A stretch of DNA of 64,000 bases, from contig CAJXJN010000006.1 of the NCBI GenBank assembly GCA_913055205.1, positions 1 through 64,000 of the forward strand, in the 5' to 3' direction. The notes beneath the pieces are model-generated. The model was not told the origin of the DNA. It was given only the letters and a program-made list of their open reading frames with translations, and did no database searches. The translations under genes and the position numbers were made by a program. The number at the start of each line of letters is the position of its first letter. Within the stretch, counting starts at the first letter, position 1. This DNA is from an uncultured Sulfurovum sp. (GTDB lineage Bacteria > Campylobacterota > Campylobacteria > Campylobacterales > Sulfurovaceae). Of this stretch, positions 52,938 to 63,179 are shown in pieces.

Positions 52938-53001
52938 ATTCTGAATTTGATTCAGAATCCACTGCTGCTACTGAAACTATGGACCCTGAATCAAGTTCAG
53001 G
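52938..53001. repeat. nested inverted-repeat (REP/MITE-like) element
   Basis: ATTCTGAA-TTTGA-TTCAGAAT and CCTGAA-TCAAG-TTCAGG are two hairpins in one unit; in addition the outer ends TCATTCTGAA and TTCAGGATGA are nearly inverted. It fills the gap between lysA and pheA. Confidence 0.7.
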
Positions 53002-53027
53002 ATGACGTTATAGGATAAGGAGATTTT

Positions 53028-54086
53028 ATGACTTTAAACGAGCTAAGAATAAAGATAGACAATATCGATGATACGCTTCTGGAACTTTACAATGAACGTA
53101 TGGAGCTTGTACATCAGGTAGGAGAACTCAAACATACTACAGGTGCACCTATTTATCGTCCAGAACGAGAACAGGCTATTCTCAATCGTCTTAAAAGTCA
53201 GAATAAGGGTAAACTTACAGATGCTGCTATAGATGCACTGTTTTTAGAGCTGTTTGCTGTAGCAAGAAACCTTGAATTGCCTGAAGCTATAGCTTATCTT
53301 GGTCCAGAGGCCAGTTTTACACATCAGGCAGCAGAAAGTAAATTTGGTGCGATGAGCCGCTATTTGCCTATAGGTTCTATTCAGGGTATTTTTAGGGAAG
53401 TAGATAAAGGAACAGTAAAATTTGGTGTGATTCCTATTGAAAATTCTTCCAATGGTATCGTAAGTGATACGATCAACTGTTTAGATGAGTATGATTTGAA
53501 AATTATTGCCGAAGTGATGATAGATGTACATCTTTCTTTTGCAACACTTGCTGAGGATATCACGGATGTCACAAAAATCTACTCTAAAGATATCGCTTTT
53601 GGTCAGTGTCGAAAGTTTTTGCAGGATTTTGGTTTGGATGAGATAGAGCTTATACCGGTAGAGTCTACTGCAAAGGCTGCAAAATTGGCACTTAAAGATA
53701 AGAGTGCAGCTGCACTTTGCCCTTCTGTAGCGGCAAAGCTCAATAACCTACCCATACTTTTTGAAAACGTGGAAGATGACACAAATAACAGAACCCGTTT
53801 TTTCATTATTTCCAATTTTGAAAACCAGTCTTCAGGCAATGATAAAACATCACTGCTTGTGAGACTTCCAAACACACCTGGATCTTTAGTGGAGTTTTTG
53901 AACGACTTTGAAGAAGCCAATGTCAATCTAACAAAGATTAAATCACATATTGTTGAAGGTGAGTCTCTTTTCTTTATAGAGTTTAACGGACATAAAGATG
54001 ATGCGATGATTAAACCTATTTTAGAGAAACATCAGAATGCGATTAAAATACTTGGCTCTTATGTCAAAGAGACAGATGATGTATAG
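53028..54086 (+). CDS. pheA: chorismate mutase / prephenate dehydratase (P-protein)
   Basis: This bifunctional enzyme leads from chorismate to phenylpyruvate. The 352-residue protein has a chorismate mutase domain (about 1-85; LRIKIDNIDDTLLELYNERM), a prephenate dehydratase domain (about 92-270; YLGPEASFTHQAA, VIPIENSSNG, NRTRFFII) and an ACT domain (about 280-352; LVRLPNTPGSLVEFL, ending ...EGESLFFIEF) for feedback by Phe. GGATAAGGAG precedes the ATG. The hisC-type aminotransferase follows. Confidence 0.95.
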   Translation: MTLNELRIKIDNIDDTLLELYNERMELVHQVGELKHTTGAPIYRPEREQAILNRLKSQNKGKLTDAAIDALFLELFAVARNLELPEAIAYLGPEASFTHQAAESKFGAMSRYLPIGSIQGIFREVDKGTVKFGVIPIENSSNGIVSDTINCLDEYDLKIIAEVMIDVHLSFATLAEDITDVTKIYSKDIAFGQCRKFLQDFGLDEIELIPVESTAKAAKLALKDKSAAALCPSVAAKLNNLPILFENVEDDTNNRTRFFIISNFENQSSGNDKTSLLVRLPNTPGSLVEFLNDFEEANVNLTKIKSHIVEGESLFFIEFNGHKDDAMIKPILEKHQNAIKILGSYVKETDDV

Positions 54087-54118
54087 AATAGATAGTAAGT
54101 AGCAGGGAGTAGGTAACA

Positions 54119-55213
54119 GTGAAATTTAATAAGGTACTTGAAAATATAAAGACGTATGAAGCAGGAAAACCGATTGAGTTGGTGGTCCGTGAGTTTGGTA
54201 TTGCACCGGAAGAAGTGGTAAAGCTTGCATCCAATGAAAATCCTATAGGAACGAATCCTGCCGTAGCTGAAGTGATCAGAAAGAATGCAGACAAGGCACA
54301 TCTCTACCCTGATGACAGTATGTTTGAACTCAAAGAAGCATTAGGAAAAAAATTTAATGTAGATGATGATAATATTATCATTGGTGCAGGGAGTGACCAG
54401 GTATTGGAGTTTATCTCTCGTGCTTTGTTGGATGAAGAGAGTTCGGTACTTATGAGCCAAGTAACCTTTGCAATGTATGAAATATATGCGAAACAGATGG
54501 GGGCAACTATCGTTCGTACATCCAGTTATCAGCATAAAGTGGATGAATTTATTGCTGCCTATAAAGAGCATAAACCAAAGATCATCTATCTTTGTACACC
54601 AAACAACCCTACAGGGGATGCCACAAGCAAAGAAGATGTTCTTGCTATTATCAATGCTGTAGATAAAGAGACTCTTGTGGTAGTAGATGGTGCATATATG
54701 GAGTACGCTGCTGCAAAAGATGAGAAGTATTGTATTGAACCTAAAGATATACTAGAGTTTGAAAATGTCATCTACCTGGGTACTTTTTCAAAAGCCTATG
54801 GTTTAGGCGGGATGCGTGTGGGGTATGGTATTGCACAGGTAAACCTTATCAAAGAGTTATATAAGATGAGACCACCATTTAACATCTCTACACTCTCTCT
54901 GGCAGCGGCTATAGAGGCATGTAAAGATGATGTTTTTGTTGAAGAATCCATCATGTTACATCAAGAACAGATAAAACGCTATGAAGCCTTTGCTAAGGAG
55001 CAAGGATTTACTTATATTGAGAGTTATACAAATTTTATCACTTATCTGTTTGATGAGGGAATGGACTCTACAAAGATTGCTGATGCATTGCTCAAACGAG
55101 GTGTGATTATCCGAAACCTTGCCTCTTATGGCATGAATGCAATGCGTATCACTATAGGTACAGCAAAGCAGAATGATGTGTTCTTTAAACATTTTTCAGA
55201 GGTCATAGCTTGA
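54119..55213 (+). CDS. hisC: histidinol-phosphate aminotransferase
   Basis: HisC transaminates imidazole acetol phosphate in histidine synthesis, and some members also serve Phe and Tyr. The 364-residue fold-type I PLP enzyme has [12 protein letters not shown], the cofactor-contact [18 protein letters not shown], the Schiff-base Lys in [18 protein letters not shown] and a C-terminal [11 protein letters not shown] start. Position between pheA and dxs, away from his genes, suggests an added aromatic role. Confidence 0.9.
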   Translation: MKFNKVLENIKTYEAGKPIELVVREFGIAPEEVVKLASNENPIGTNPAVAEVIRKNADKAHLYPDDSMFELKEALGKKFNVDDDNIIIGAGSDQVLEFISRALLDEESSVLMSQVTFAMYEIYAKQMGATIVRTSSYQHKVDEFIAAYKEHKPKIIYLCTPNNPTGDATSKEDVLAIINAVDKETLVVVDGAYMEYAAAKDEKYCIEPKDILEFENVIYLGTFSKAYGLGGMRVGYGIAQVNLIKELYKMRPPFNISTLSLAAAIEACKDDVFVEESIMLHQEQIKRYEAFAKEQGFTYIESYTNFITYLFDEGMDSTKIADALLKRGVIIRNLASYGMNAMRITIGTAKQNDVFFKHFSEVIA

Positions 55214-55419
55214 GAAGAGTTGAGTTGATCAAAGCAAGTCAAGTAAAAGTTAAGCCTTTTAAGATAGCTGATTTTATTCAAACTGAAGAAAGAAACAGTA
55301 GTATAAAAAAAGTGAGTAAAAAAGAGCTTAGAAGTTTAGCCAAAAATTTAGGTTTAACCTATGATGATACACAGATAGTTTTTGCAAAAAAACTGATTAC
55401 GGCATATTTAAATAAATAA
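55210..55419 (+). CDS. small conserved hypothetical protein
   Basis: This 69-residue basic protein, not recognised, starts with TTG in a 4-bp overlap with hisC and ends 10 bp before dxs. It has a Lys-rich middle ([23 protein letters not shown]) that could form a helix-turn-helix or SAP-like fold. Its overlap and direction suggest that it is translated with hisC. Confidence 0.6.
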   Translation: MRRVELIKASQVKVKPFKIADFIQTEERNSSIKKVSKKELRSLAKNLGLTYDDTQIVFAKKLITAYLNK

Positions 55420-55429
55420 AGAAGAAGAG

Positions 55430-57247
55430 ATGGATATAAGCACATATTCTATAGAGAAACTTAATACTTTAGCTGGAGATATCAGACAAAAGATATTGGA
55501 GACTGTAAGTAAAAACGGTGGACATTTAAGTTCAACTATGGGTGCAACTGACCTTATCATAGCAATGCATAAAGTTTTTAATGTGGAAAAAGACCCATTT
55601 ATCTTTGATGTAAGTCATCAAGCATATGCACATAAACTTTTAACAGATAGATGGGAGAAGTTTGATACTTTACGCCAATTTGGCGGAATTTCGGGTTACA
55701 CAAAACCAAGTGAATCCAAGTATGATTATTATGTGGCGGGACATAGTTCTACGTCTATTTCTTTGGCTGTTGGTGCAGCAAAAGCCATAGCACTAAAAGG
55801 TGAAGAGAGGGTTCCTGTAGCCTTCATCGGTGATGGAAGTATGAGTGCAGGGATGGTTTACGAAGCACTCAATGAACTTGGAGACAGAAAATATCCGATA
55901 GTGATCATACTCAATGATAATGAGATGAGTATTGCCAAACCTATAGGAGCAGTCAGTAAATATCTCTCTCAAAAAATGGCAAGTCCTTTCTATCAGAAGA
56001 TGAAAAGTCATACAGAAAAAATACTTGAACATTTACCAGAGGGTGCAACATATATGGCAAAAAAATTTGAAGAGTCTTTTCGTCTGATTACACCGGGAAT
56101 TCTTTTTGAAGAGTTGGGTGTGGAGTATATCGGACCTGTTGATGGACACGATATAGAGTCTTTGATCGAAACGATGGAAGTAGCAAAAAATCTTGGAAAA
56201 CCGGTTATCATTCATGCACAAACAACTAAAGGTAAAGGTTATGAGATAGCCGAAGGGACAAAAGAACACTGGCATGGAGTGAGTGCTTTTGATCTTAAAA
56301 CCGGAGAAGCTCCTAAAAAGAATGGTGTAAAAGCTGCAACAGCGATTTTCAGTGAAACTTTGGTAGAACTGGCAGATGAAGATGACAAGGTTGTAGGTGT
56401 AACTGCTGCCATGCCAAGTGGAACAGGGATGAGTGCAGTCATGGAAAAATACCCCGAGCGTTTTTGGGATGTGGCTATTGCCGAGCAGCATGCTGTTACT
56501 TCCATGGGTCCACTTGCAAAAGAAGGATTTAAACCGTTCTGTACGATCTACTCAACCTTTTTACAACGTGGATATGATCAAGTGATCCATGATATTGCAT
56601 TGATGGACTTGGGCGTAGCTTTTGCTTTGGATAGAGCAGGGATCGTAGGTGAAGACGGTGAAACGCATCAGGGTGCATTTGACATTTCATATCTTAGAGC
56701 AATTCCAAATATGACACTTCTGGCTCCCTGTAATGAAACAACGATGAAGCTTGCCATGCAATTTGCCAAAGAGTATGATCACCCTTGTGCTTTCAGATAT
56801 CCAAGAGGTGCATTTTTAGCAGAAGATTTTGATGCACCGGCGTATGAGCTGGGCAAATCAGTACTACTTCAGGAAGGGGATGAAATTCTTCTTATCGGTT
56901 ATGGTAATGGTGTTGGACGGGCAAAAAAAGTTGCCAAGATATTTGAAGTAAAATCAGAAGTACCGTCAGTAGGTATCTTAGATCTGCGCTTTGTAAAACC
57001 GTTGGATGAAGAGATGCTTGTCAGCTTAAGTGCAAAATATAAACAATGGTTTGTTTTCTCTGACTCTGCAGCACAGGGCGGTGTAGGTTCAGCTATACTT
57101 GAATTTTTAAGCCAAAAAAAGATAAAAGATATAGAACTTACAACATTTGAGTATGAAGATGCGTTCATTACGCATGGGAATACGAAGTTGGTGGAAGAGA
57201 GTTTGGGGTTGCTTCCGGAGCAGTTGGCAAAACGTATACTATTGTAG
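55430..57247 (+). CDS. dxs: 1-deoxy-D-xylulose-5-phosphate synthase
   Basis: Dxs makes DXP, the first step of the MEP isoprenoid pathway, also feeding thiamine and pyridoxal. The 605-residue thiamine-diphosphate enzyme has GGHLSSTMGATDL, SHQAYAHKLL, the ThDP motif GDGSMSAGMVYEALN...NDNEMSI (about 142-172), GPVDGHD and the transketolase C-domain FAIAEQHAV-like DVAIAEQHAVTSM. It is slightly shorter than the usual 620. Its TAG stop lies within a dispersed repeat. Confidence 0.95.
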   Translation: MDISTYSIEKLNTLAGDIRQKILETVSKNGGHLSSTMGATDLIIAMHKVFNVEKDPFIFDVSHQAYAHKLLTDRWEKFDTLRQFGGISGYTKPSESKYDYYVAGHSSTSISLAVGAAKAIALKGEERVPVAFIGDGSMSAGMVYEALNELGDRKYPIVIILNDNEMSIAKPIGAVSKYLSQKMASPFYQKMKSHTEKILEHLPEGATYMAKKFEESFRLITPGILFEELGVEYIGPVDGHDIESLIETMEVAKNLGKPVIIHAQTTKGKGYEIAEGTKEHWHGVSAFDLKTGEAPKKNGVKAATAIFSETLVELADEDDKVVGVTAAMPSGTGMSAVMEKYPERFWDVAIAEQHAVTSMGPLAKEGFKPFCTIYSTFLQRGYDQVIHDIALMDLGVAFALDRAGIVGEDGETHQGAFDISYLRAIPNMTLLAPCNETTMKLAMQFAKEYDHPCAFRYPRGAFLAEDFDAPAYELGKSVLLQEGDEILLIGYGNGVGRAKKVAKIFEVKSEVPSVGILDLRFVKPLDEEMLVSLSAKYKQWFVFSDSAAQGGVGSAILEFLSQKKIKDIELTTFEYEDAFITHGNTKLVEESLGLLPEQLAKRILL

Positions 57248-57298
57248 GGACAGACCCCTGTGTCTGTCCGCGGGTCGAGACAGGGCTCGACCCCTACA
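57244..57298. repeat. compact REP-like inverted element
   Basis: GTAGGGACAGACCCCTGTGT and the downstream GGGCTCGACCCCTACA form imperfectly inverted halves around TGTCCGCGGGTCGAGAC. The first TAG is the dxs stop codon. The split element at 42723-42874 is related. Confidence 0.75.
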
Positions 57299-57312
57299 TC
57301 AATCTGGATTTT

Positions 57313-57339
57313 AAAGAGATATTTTATAGATATTTCTTT
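57313..57339 (+). other. AT-rich hairpin upstream of metK
   Basis: AAAGAGATAT and ATATTTCTTT pair over 10 bp with one wobble around a 7-nt loop, 43 bp before the metK start. It may terminate dxs or lie in the metK leader; no SAM riboswitch pattern was seen here. Confidence 0.35.
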
Positions 57340-57381
57340 TAAGTTCAGTGACAGTGGACAAATACTTTCAAGGAATTAAAA

Positions 57382-58539
57382 ATGGCTAACGAATACATTT
57401 TTACAAGTGAATCGGTAACCGAGGGTCATCCAGACAAAATGGCTGATCAGATCTCTGATGCAATATTAGATTACATCATTGAACGAGATCCTCAAGCTAG
57501 AGTAGCATGTGAAACGTTATTGAGTAATGGTTTTTGTGTTATTGCGGGAGAGCTTAAGACGCATACCTATGCACCGATGCAAGAGATTGCAAGAGAGGTA
57601 ATAAGAGAGATAGGTTACACAGATGCAAGTTATGGTTTTGATTATAGAAGTGCAGGTGTACTGAATGGTGTGGGTGAACAGAGTCCGGATATCAATCAGG
57701 GTGTGGATCAGGCTTCAGGCGAGATCGGGGCAGGTGATCAGGGACTTATGTTCGGGTATGCTTGTAATGAAACAAAAGAATTGATGCCTTTACCTATCTC
57801 TTTGGCACATAAGATCACAGCAAAACTTGCAGAAGTACGTAAAAACGGTACTGTCCCGTTTTTGCGTCCAGATGGCAAAGCACAAGTCTCTGTCAAATAT
57901 GTAGATGGTAAACCCGTTGCTATAGATACCATCGTTGTCTCAACACAACATCATCCCGAAGTAACACTTGAAAAAGTACAGGAAGCAGTATTTGAAGAAG
58001 TGATAAAAGCGGTGATTCCGGCAGAATTGATGAGTGATGACATTAAGTATCACATCAACCCGACAGGACGTTTTGTTATTGGCGGTCCTCAAGGGGATGC
58101 CGGACTTACCGGGCGAAAGATCATCGTAGATACCTATGGCGGTTCATGTCCGCATGGCGGTGGAGCATTTTCAGGTAAAGATCCTACAAAAGTAGACCGT
58201 TCTGCAGCATATGCAGCGAGATATGTGGCTAAAAATCTTGTAGCTTCTGGCATATGTGATAAAGCTACACTGCAAATAGCCTATGCTATAGGTGTGCCTG
58301 AGCCAGTTTCTATTTACGTAGATACGCATGGTACAGCAAAAGTAGATGAAAAGAAGATCACTGCATGTGTAGAGGCTCTTTTTGATCTGACACCCAAAGG
58401 GATCATGGAGGCATTGGACCTTCTTAAACCTATCTACCGTAAAACGGCAGCATATGGACATTTTGGAAGAGAAGATGTTGAGTTCAGTTGGGAAAAAACA
58501 GACAAAGTAGCAGATATTAAAAAATTTTTAGGACTTTGA
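57382..58539 (+). CDS. metK: S-adenosylmethionine synthetase
   Basis: MetK makes S-adenosylmethionine from methionine and ATP. The 385-residue protein has [40 protein letters not shown], the P-loop-like [50 protein letters not shown] precedes the ATG. The length is normal, and the terminator at 58579 follows. Confidence 0.97.
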   Translation: MANEYIFTSESVTEGHPDKMADQISDAILDYIIERDPQARVACETLLSNGFCVIAGELKTHTYAPMQEIAREVIREIGYTDASYGFDYRSAGVLNGVGEQSPDINQGVDQASGEIGAGDQGLMFGYACNETKELMPLPISLAHKITAKLAEVRKNGTVPFLRPDGKAQVSVKYVDGKPVAIDTIVVSTQHHPEVTLEKVQEAVFEEVIKAVIPAELMSDDIKYHINPTGRFVIGGPQGDAGLTGRKIIVDTYGGSCPHGGGAFSGKDPTKVDRSAAYAARYVAKNLVASGICDKATLQIAYAIGVPEPVSIYVDTHGTAKVDEKKITACVEALFDLTPKGIMEALDLLKPIYRKTAAYGHFGREDVEFSWEKTDKVADIKKFLGL

Positions 58540-58578
58540 TCCTATAAAATTACACAATAAAAAGAGTCATTATCAATT

Positions 58579-58607
58579 AACAAATCCCTACAAAGTAGAG
58601 ATTTGTT
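58579..58607 (+). terminator. rho-independent terminator of metK
   Basis: AACAAATC(C)CTAC - AAA - GTAG(A)GATTTGTT makes a 12-bp stem with one mismatch, followed by a T-rich TTGTTTTGT. It lies 40 bp after the metK stop codon. Confidence 0.6.
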
Positions 58608-58703
58608 TTGTTTTGTACTATTTGTTCAATTTATCAAAAATATTAAAGTATTTCTTAAAAATCTTTTGATATAGTTTGGGCATATTCAATTTAAGGAGAA
58701 AAA

Positions 58704-58979
58704 ATGGCAGTAATTATTACAGATACTTGTATTAACTGTGCGGCATGTATTGACGAATGTCCGGTAGAAGCAATCGTAGATGAGGATGATAATCCAACAG
58801 GTGAAGAGATTTACTATGTATATGCAGACAAATGTGTTGAATGCGTAAGTTATCATGATGTACCAGCTTGTGCTGAAGCATGTCCAACTGAGGGTTGTAT
58901 CCAATGGGACGACGTTGTAGAAGGTATGCCGGCTGCTGAGAATAGAGGCGCAAAGGGCGAACCTGTTATTGAAGACTAG
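58704..58979 (+). CDS. YfhL-type 2[4Fe-4S] ferredoxin
   Basis: This 91-residue electron carrier has CINCAACIDECPVEAI (about 10) and a second cluster motif CVECVSYHDVPACAEACP with an 8-residue insertion between the second and third Cys, the mark of the YfhL/Alvin ferredoxin group with two very low-potential clusters. Such ferredoxins serve oxidoreductases of the reverse TCA cycle and of aromatic-type dehydratases; the activase pair at 8620-13556 is one possible partner. AAGGAG precedes the ATG. Confidence 0.92.
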   Translation: MAVIITDTCINCAACIDECPVEAIVDEDDNPTGEEIYYVYADKCVECVSYHDVPACAEACPTEGCIQWDDVVEGMPAAENRGAKGEPVIED

Positions 58980-59022
58980 TCTTACATTATAGAGCTTTAC
59001 TCTATTGACTGTGTTAACACTG

Positions 59023-59043
59023 AGCCTCCTTTAAAAGGAGGCT
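59023..59043 (+). terminator. hairpin after the ferredoxin gene
   Basis: AGCCTCCTT - TAA - AAGGAGGCT is a perfect 9-bp GC-containing stem, 44 bp after the stop codon. The next bases are only moderately T-rich. Confidence 0.55.
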
Positions 59044-59113
59044 TATGAACTATTTCTTTTTATCTATCTTATTATACTACTTAAAATTAATCTAATTTAA
59101 ACTTTTATTTCGA

Positions 59114-59119
59114 TATAAT
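59114..59119 (+). promoter_or_regulatory. TATAAT promoter box of ndk
   Basis: TTTAAACTTTTATTTCGATA followed by TAATG closely repeats the rplY promoter. The box lies 51 bp before the ndk ATG. Confidence 0.65.
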
Positions 59120-59169
59120 GCCGCCCGAATACTTCTGTATGAAGTAAATTATCGCTTAGGAATATAAGT

Positions 59170-59583
59170 ATGGAACAAACATTATCAATCATCAAACCAG
59201 ACGCAGTCGCTAAAAATGTTGTAGGGCAGATCCTTGCCAGATTTGAAGCAGCAGGTCTCAGAATCGCGGCAACTAAAAAGATCAGACTTTCAAGAGTAGA
59301 TGCAGAAGCATTTTATGCTATTCACGCTGAAAGACCTTTCTTTAAAGATCTTGTGGACTTTATGATCTCTGGTCCTGTTGTTGTAACAGTACTCGAAGGT
59401 GAAAATGCAATGGCTAAAAATAGAGAGCTTATGGGTGCAACAAACCCAAAAGAAGCAGCAGCAGGTACTATCAGAGCTGACTTTGCAGAGAGTATTGATG
59501 CGAATGCGGTTCACGGAAGTGATTCTCTTGAGAATGCTGTAAATGAAATCAACTTTTTCTTTGCACAGAGAGAGATCAACTAA
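59170..59583 (+). CDS. ndk: nucleoside-diphosphate kinase
   Basis: Ndk balances nucleoside triphosphate pools. The 137-residue protein has [64 protein letters not shown] and the phospho-His in [14 protein letters not shown] (about 117). The length is normal. It heads the ndk-yceD-rpmF-plsX-fabH gene series. Confidence 0.97.
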   Translation: MEQTLSIIKPDAVAKNVVGQILARFEAAGLRIAATKKIRLSRVDAEAFYAIHAERPFFKDLVDFMISGPVVVTVLEGENAMAKNRELMGATNPKEAAAGTIRADFAESIDANAVHGSDSLENAVNEINFFFAQREIN

Positions 59584-59593
59584 GTTCTAAACT

Positions 59594-59968
59594 GTGAAAA
59601 TAGTTTTTGATAAAATAGGTTCCACTGCTAAGCCTATTGAACTTGAGGTTCAAGGAGCAAAGCTCAAAGGAACTTTACAAAAAAGTGGTTATCATCAAGT
59701 AACTTTAGACGCACAAATGAGTGGTAGTATTGAATTGTCATGTGATAGATGTGGAGACATATTTAACTATGATCTGGATAATAAACTACGACTCAAACTA
59801 AGCGATCAAGTATCTGAAGATAAAGATGATTTAGATATAATTGAGTTTTTAGATGGTATGATAGACCTATCATACATTATTGAAAGTGAAATTAATGCGC
59901 TGAAAGGTGCTTATCATTATTGTAACAACTGTGACAATGGTGATGAGGATTTTGAAGTAGAATTTTAA
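59594..59968 (+). CDS. yceD: DUF177 / YceD-family protein
   Basis: This 124-residue protein is of the YceD family, encoded before rpmF in most bacteria and linked to 23S rRNA processing. It has the conserved ELSCDRCGDIF (about 53) and a C-terminal acidic end with CNNCDNGDED, suggesting a metal site. GTG start 10 bp after ndk. The rpmF gene follows after 19 bp. Confidence 0.87.
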   Translation: MKIVFDKIGSTAKPIELEVQGAKLKGTLQKSGYHQVTLDAQMSGSIELSCDRCGDIFNYDLDNKLRLKLSDQVSEDKDDLDIIEFLDGMIDLSYIIESEINALKGAYHYCNNCDNGDEDFEVEF

Positions 59969-59987
59969 AATTGTAAAAGGATAATAA

Positions 59988-60149
59988 ATGGCAGTACCTA
60001 AAAGACGTGTAAGTCACACAAGAGCAGCAAAAAGAAGAACACACTACAAATTGACATTACCAATGCCGGTAAAAGATGCAGATGGAACATGGAGAATGCC
60101 TCACCATATGAATATGACCACCGGTGAGTACAAAACTACTAAAGCATAA
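59988..60149 (+). CDS. rpmF: 50S ribosomal protein L32
   Basis: The 53-residue frame reads [20 protein letters not shown] and continues to a [10 protein letters not shown] end. The MAVPKRR.S..R...RR.H start is the L32 signature. It lacks the CxxC pairs of the zinc-binding L32 form. AAAGGATAATAA precedes the ATG. It sits between yceD and plsX, the common bacterial order. Confidence 0.96.
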   Translation: MAVPKRRVSHTRAAKRRTHYKLTLPMPVKDADGTWRMPHHMNMTTGEYKTTKA

Positions 60150-60152
60150 TTG

Positions 60153-61142
60153 ATGATCAAGATCGCAATTGATGCTATGGGTGGGGACTTCGGTCCTGAA
60201 CCCATTATCGAAGGTGTGGTTCAAGCACTTGAAGAAAAAACTTTTTTACCTATTCTGGTAGGTGATAAAACGGAAATACTCTCTTTACTCCCCCAATATT
60301 ATTTAGATAAAGTTCAGATCGTTGAATCATCTGATGTTGTTTCCATGAGTGATCAAGCGACAAATGCACTTAAACGTAAAGACTCTTCCATTTACAAGGC
60401 TGTTGAACTTGTACGTAATAAAGAAGCCCAAGCTGTAGTTTCAGCCGGACACAGCGGTGCAACGATGACGCTTGCTACATTGCGTATAGGACGGTTGCCG
60501 CATATTTCCAAGCCGGCACTCGCAACACTTATGCCAAGTATCACGAATGTAAAAACATTGGTTCTTGATGTAGGTGCAGTGACGGATTGTACCCCTCAAA
60601 ATCTTTATGAATTTGGTGCAATGGGAGAAGCATATGCACAAAAGATTTTAGATGTTGCTTCACCCAAAGTAGGACTTTTATCTAATGGGTCAGAAGATAG
60701 TAAAGGTAATGCATTGACCAAAGAGGCTTTTTCTCTTCTTAAAGAACTGGATGGTTTCGTAGGTAATGTTGAAGGACGTGATATCTTTAATGGCAGTGTA
60801 AATGTTGTTGTTTGTGATGGATTTACAGGCAATATTTTGCTTAAAACGAGTGAAGGGGTTGTTTCAACCATTTTTACACTTATGAGACAACATATCAGAA
60901 AATCACTTCCGGCAAAAATAGGTGCACTTCTAATGAAGAAAAAAGTTTTTGGAAATATGAAAAAGCAAGTGGATTATGCAGAGTATGGCGGTGCACCGCT
61001 CCTGGGTATCAATGGATGTGCCATTATCAGCCATGGCAGTTCCAATGCCAAGGCGATCAAAAATGCTATTTTTCAAGCGATTCGATATACAAATTCAGAT
61101 GTAAACACAACCATAGAAGAACTACTCTCCAGCAATAAATAA
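60153..61142 (+). CDS. plsX: phosphate acyltransferase PlsX
   Basis: PlsX makes acyl-phosphate from acyl-ACP for phospholipid synthesis. The 329-residue protein has [73 protein letters not shown], and [17 protein letters not shown]. The ATG at 60153 is used; a TTG immediately before it (60150) is also in frame. It starts 3 bp after rpmF and is followed by fabH, the usual fatty-acid block. Confidence 0.96.
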   Translation: MIKIAIDAMGGDFGPEPIIEGVVQALEEKTFLPILVGDKTEILSLLPQYYLDKVQIVESSDVVSMSDQATNALKRKDSSIYKAVELVRNKEAQAVVSAGHSGATMTLATLRIGRLPHISKPALATLMPSITNVKTLVLDVGAVTDCTPQNLYEFGAMGEAYAQKILDVASPKVGLLSNGSEDSKGNALTKEAFSLLKELDGFVGNVEGRDIFNGSVNVVVCDGFTGNILLKTSEGVVSTIFTLMRQHIRKSLPAKIGALLMKKKVFGNMKKQVDYAEYGGAPLLGINGCAIISHGSSNAKAIKNAIFQAIRYTNSDVNTTIEELLSSNK

Positions 61143-61209
61143 TTGACAGGGGCTACACCCCCCCCCTTTCAATTTATGATTTCTCCTCATTTTTTAGACC
61201 TCTCCTTAG

Positions 61210-61240
61210 AATATTATGGTAAAATATTGACCATAATATT
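61210..61240. promoter_or_regulatory. 31-bp inverted repeat upstream of fabH
   Basis: AATATTATGGT - 9 nt - ACCATAATATT is a perfect 11-bp inverted repeat, 31 bp before the fabH ATG. It could be an operator or a terminator for plsX. A run of nine C lies about 50 bp upstream of it (61158-61166). Confidence 0.5.
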
Positions 61241-61271
61241 ATAGGATTTTATTTCCTAGGTAAGGATAACT

Positions 61272-62291
61272 ATGTCACAAACAAAACCAGTATATGCTTC
61301 ATTTAGATCTATCGGTGCCTATGTCCCTGAAAAGATCTTAAGTAATGCGGATCTTGAAAAGATGGTTGATACGACTGACGAGTGGATCGTAAAGCGTACA
61401 GGTATTAAAGAACGTCATCTTGCAGCAGAGGATGAATATACGAGTGATATGGGTGCTAAAGCGGCACAACTTGCTATTGAAAGATCCGGTATTTCCAAAG
61501 AAGAGATAGATTTGGTTCTATGTGCTACGGTGACACCGGATTACTTTAATATGCCTTCAACAGCATGTATTATTTCAGACAAGATAGGTATCAGAAATGT
61601 ACAAGCGTTTGATATCTCAGCAGCATGCAGTGGATTTGTATACTTGCTCTCTTTAGCCAAAGCATTTATAGAGTCAGGTATGAAACAAAATGTACTTATC
61701 ATAGGGGCAGAAAAATTCTCTTCTATTGTAGATTATACTGACAGAAGTACCTGTATCCTTTTTGGTGATGGTGCAGGCGCTGCATTGATATCTGCTACGG
61801 ATAAAAAAGAAGAAGGTTTTGTTGACATCCATGCCAGTGCAGATGGTTCTTACGCAGATTTCCTGGTTACACCGGCTCCGGGAAGTATTAACCCTGTGAG
61901 TCAGAAAGTGCTTGATGAAGGACTTAATTTTGTACAAATGAAAGGGAATGAAACCTTTAAATTGGCAGTGAAAACATTGACTAAAGATGTAAAAGAGATC
62001 TTGCAGAAAAATAATATCAATACAGAAGATATTCCTCATTTTATCCCTCATCAAGCCAACTATCGTATTATCAAAGCGGTGGGAGATGCATTAAAAATGA
62101 GAGAAGACCAGATAGTCCTTACAGTAGGGAAATATGGAAATACTTCCGCAGCTTCTATCCCTATGGCAATCAATGATATTTATGAATCAGGAAGGCTTCA
62201 AACGGGTGATCTTATGTTACTTGATACTTTTGGTGGTGGACTTACGTGGGCTTCGGCTTTACTTCCCTTTGCAGGGAAGAGTATTAAGTGA
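61272..62291 (+). CDS. fabH: 3-oxoacyl-ACP synthase III
   Basis: FabH starts fatty-acid elongation by condensing acetyl-CoA with malonyl-ACP. The 339-residue thiolase-fold enzyme has the triad Cys in [13 protein letters not shown] (about 122), His in [10 protein letters not shown] (about 258) and Asn in [12 protein letters not shown] (about 288), with [14 protein letters not shown] near the N-terminus. A short extra N-terminal segment (about 10 residues) is present. Confidence 0.96.
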   Translation: MSQTKPVYASFRSIGAYVPEKILSNADLEKMVDTTDEWIVKRTGIKERHLAAEDEYTSDMGAKAAQLAIERSGISKEEIDLVLCATVTPDYFNMPSTACIISDKIGIRNVQAFDISAACSGFVYLLSLAKAFIESGMKQNVLIIGAEKFSSIVDYTDRSTCILFGDGAGAALISATDKKEEGFVDIHASADGSYADFLVTPAPGSINPVSQKVLDEGLNFVQMKGNETFKLAVKTLTKDVKEILQKNNINTEDIPHFIPHQANYRIIKAVGDALKMREDQIVLTVGKYGNTSAASIPMAINDIYESGRLQTGDLMLLDTFGGGLTWASALLPFAGKSIK

Positions 62292-62359
62292 TAAGTGTAG
62301 TTGGGGACATTGGTTGAATTTCTGTAAGAAATTAAAGCTGTGTCCTCAAGGAGAATAGT

Positions 62360-63172
62360 GTGAAAATAGGGTTTATCGGTGATGTTGTAGGTAAGCCTGG
62401 GCGATTGATGATAAAACGTCATCTTATGCGTCTGAAACAAGAACATTTTATTGACTTTATGATAGTTAATTATGAAAATGCCTCACATGGTTTTGGATTG
62501 ACTCAAAAAAACTGCATAGAACTTCTTGGTTACGGCATAGATATGATGACCGGCGGCAACCATAGTTTTGATAAGAAAGAAATACTGACTCTTTTTGATA
62601 GTTATCCTCTTATTCGTCCGATGAATTACCCTCAAGCTACTCCAGGAAAAGGTATCTATCAAACTACGATTTTAGGCAATAAAGTAGCTATTCTTAATCT
62701 GATGGGACATTATACTATGCCTTTGGTAGATAATCCTTTTACCATGATAATAAGTGTTGTCGCTTCTTTAAAAGCACAAGGGATAAAGCACATCATTGTA
62801 GACATGCATGCTGAAGCAAGTTCTGAAAAACAGGCTCTTTTACATATGCTTAAAGAAGATGTGAGTGCGATACTTGGAACACATACACATGTAGCAACCG
62901 ATGATCTGCAGGTAGTAGATGGCTGTTGTTATGTAACTGATGTAGGAATGACCGGTTGTCGTGATGGTGTTATAGGTATGGATAATGAAGTACCTATGAA
63001 ACGTTTTCTTACAGGGCTTGGAGGGCATTTCAATGTTCCGGATACATGTAAAACACTTTTGCAAATGGTAGTGTTTGAACTTGATGATCAGGGACGATGT
63101 ATAGATGCTGAAAAAATAAAGATTTATGATGATAAGCCTAAAATTGTAACGAAAGCATGGATGGAAGATTAA
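62360..63172 (+). CDS. YmdB-family metallophosphoesterase
   Basis: This 270-residue protein of the TIGR00282/YmdB family has the motifs FIGDVVGKPGR, NYENASHGFGL, MTGGNHSFDKKEIL, VDMHAEASSEKQA and GTHTHVATDD, which bind two metals. B. subtilis YmdB hydrolyses 2',3'-cyclic nucleotides and affects biofilm decisions; the role here is inferred only. GTG start with AAGGAG 7 nt upstream. It converges with dnaX. Confidence 0.9.
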   Translation: MKIGFIGDVVGKPGRLMIKRHLMRLKQEHFIDFMIVNYENASHGFGLTQKNCIELLGYGIDMMTGGNHSFDKKEILTLFDSYPLIRPMNYPQATPGKGIYQTTILGNKVAILNLMGHYTMPLVDNPFTMIISVVASLKAQGIKHIIVDMHAEASSEKQALLHMLKEDVSAILGTHTHVATDDLQVVDGCCYVTDVGMTGCRDGVIGMDNEVPMKRFLTGLGGHFNVPDTCKTLLQMVVFELDDQGRCIDAEKIKIYDDKPKIVTKAWMED

Positions 63173-63179
63173 AATTTGC

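Noticed and set aside
57300..57382. SAM riboswitch before metK
   Set aside because: Only a short AT-rich hairpin is present; the conserved SAM riboswitch cores are not seen.
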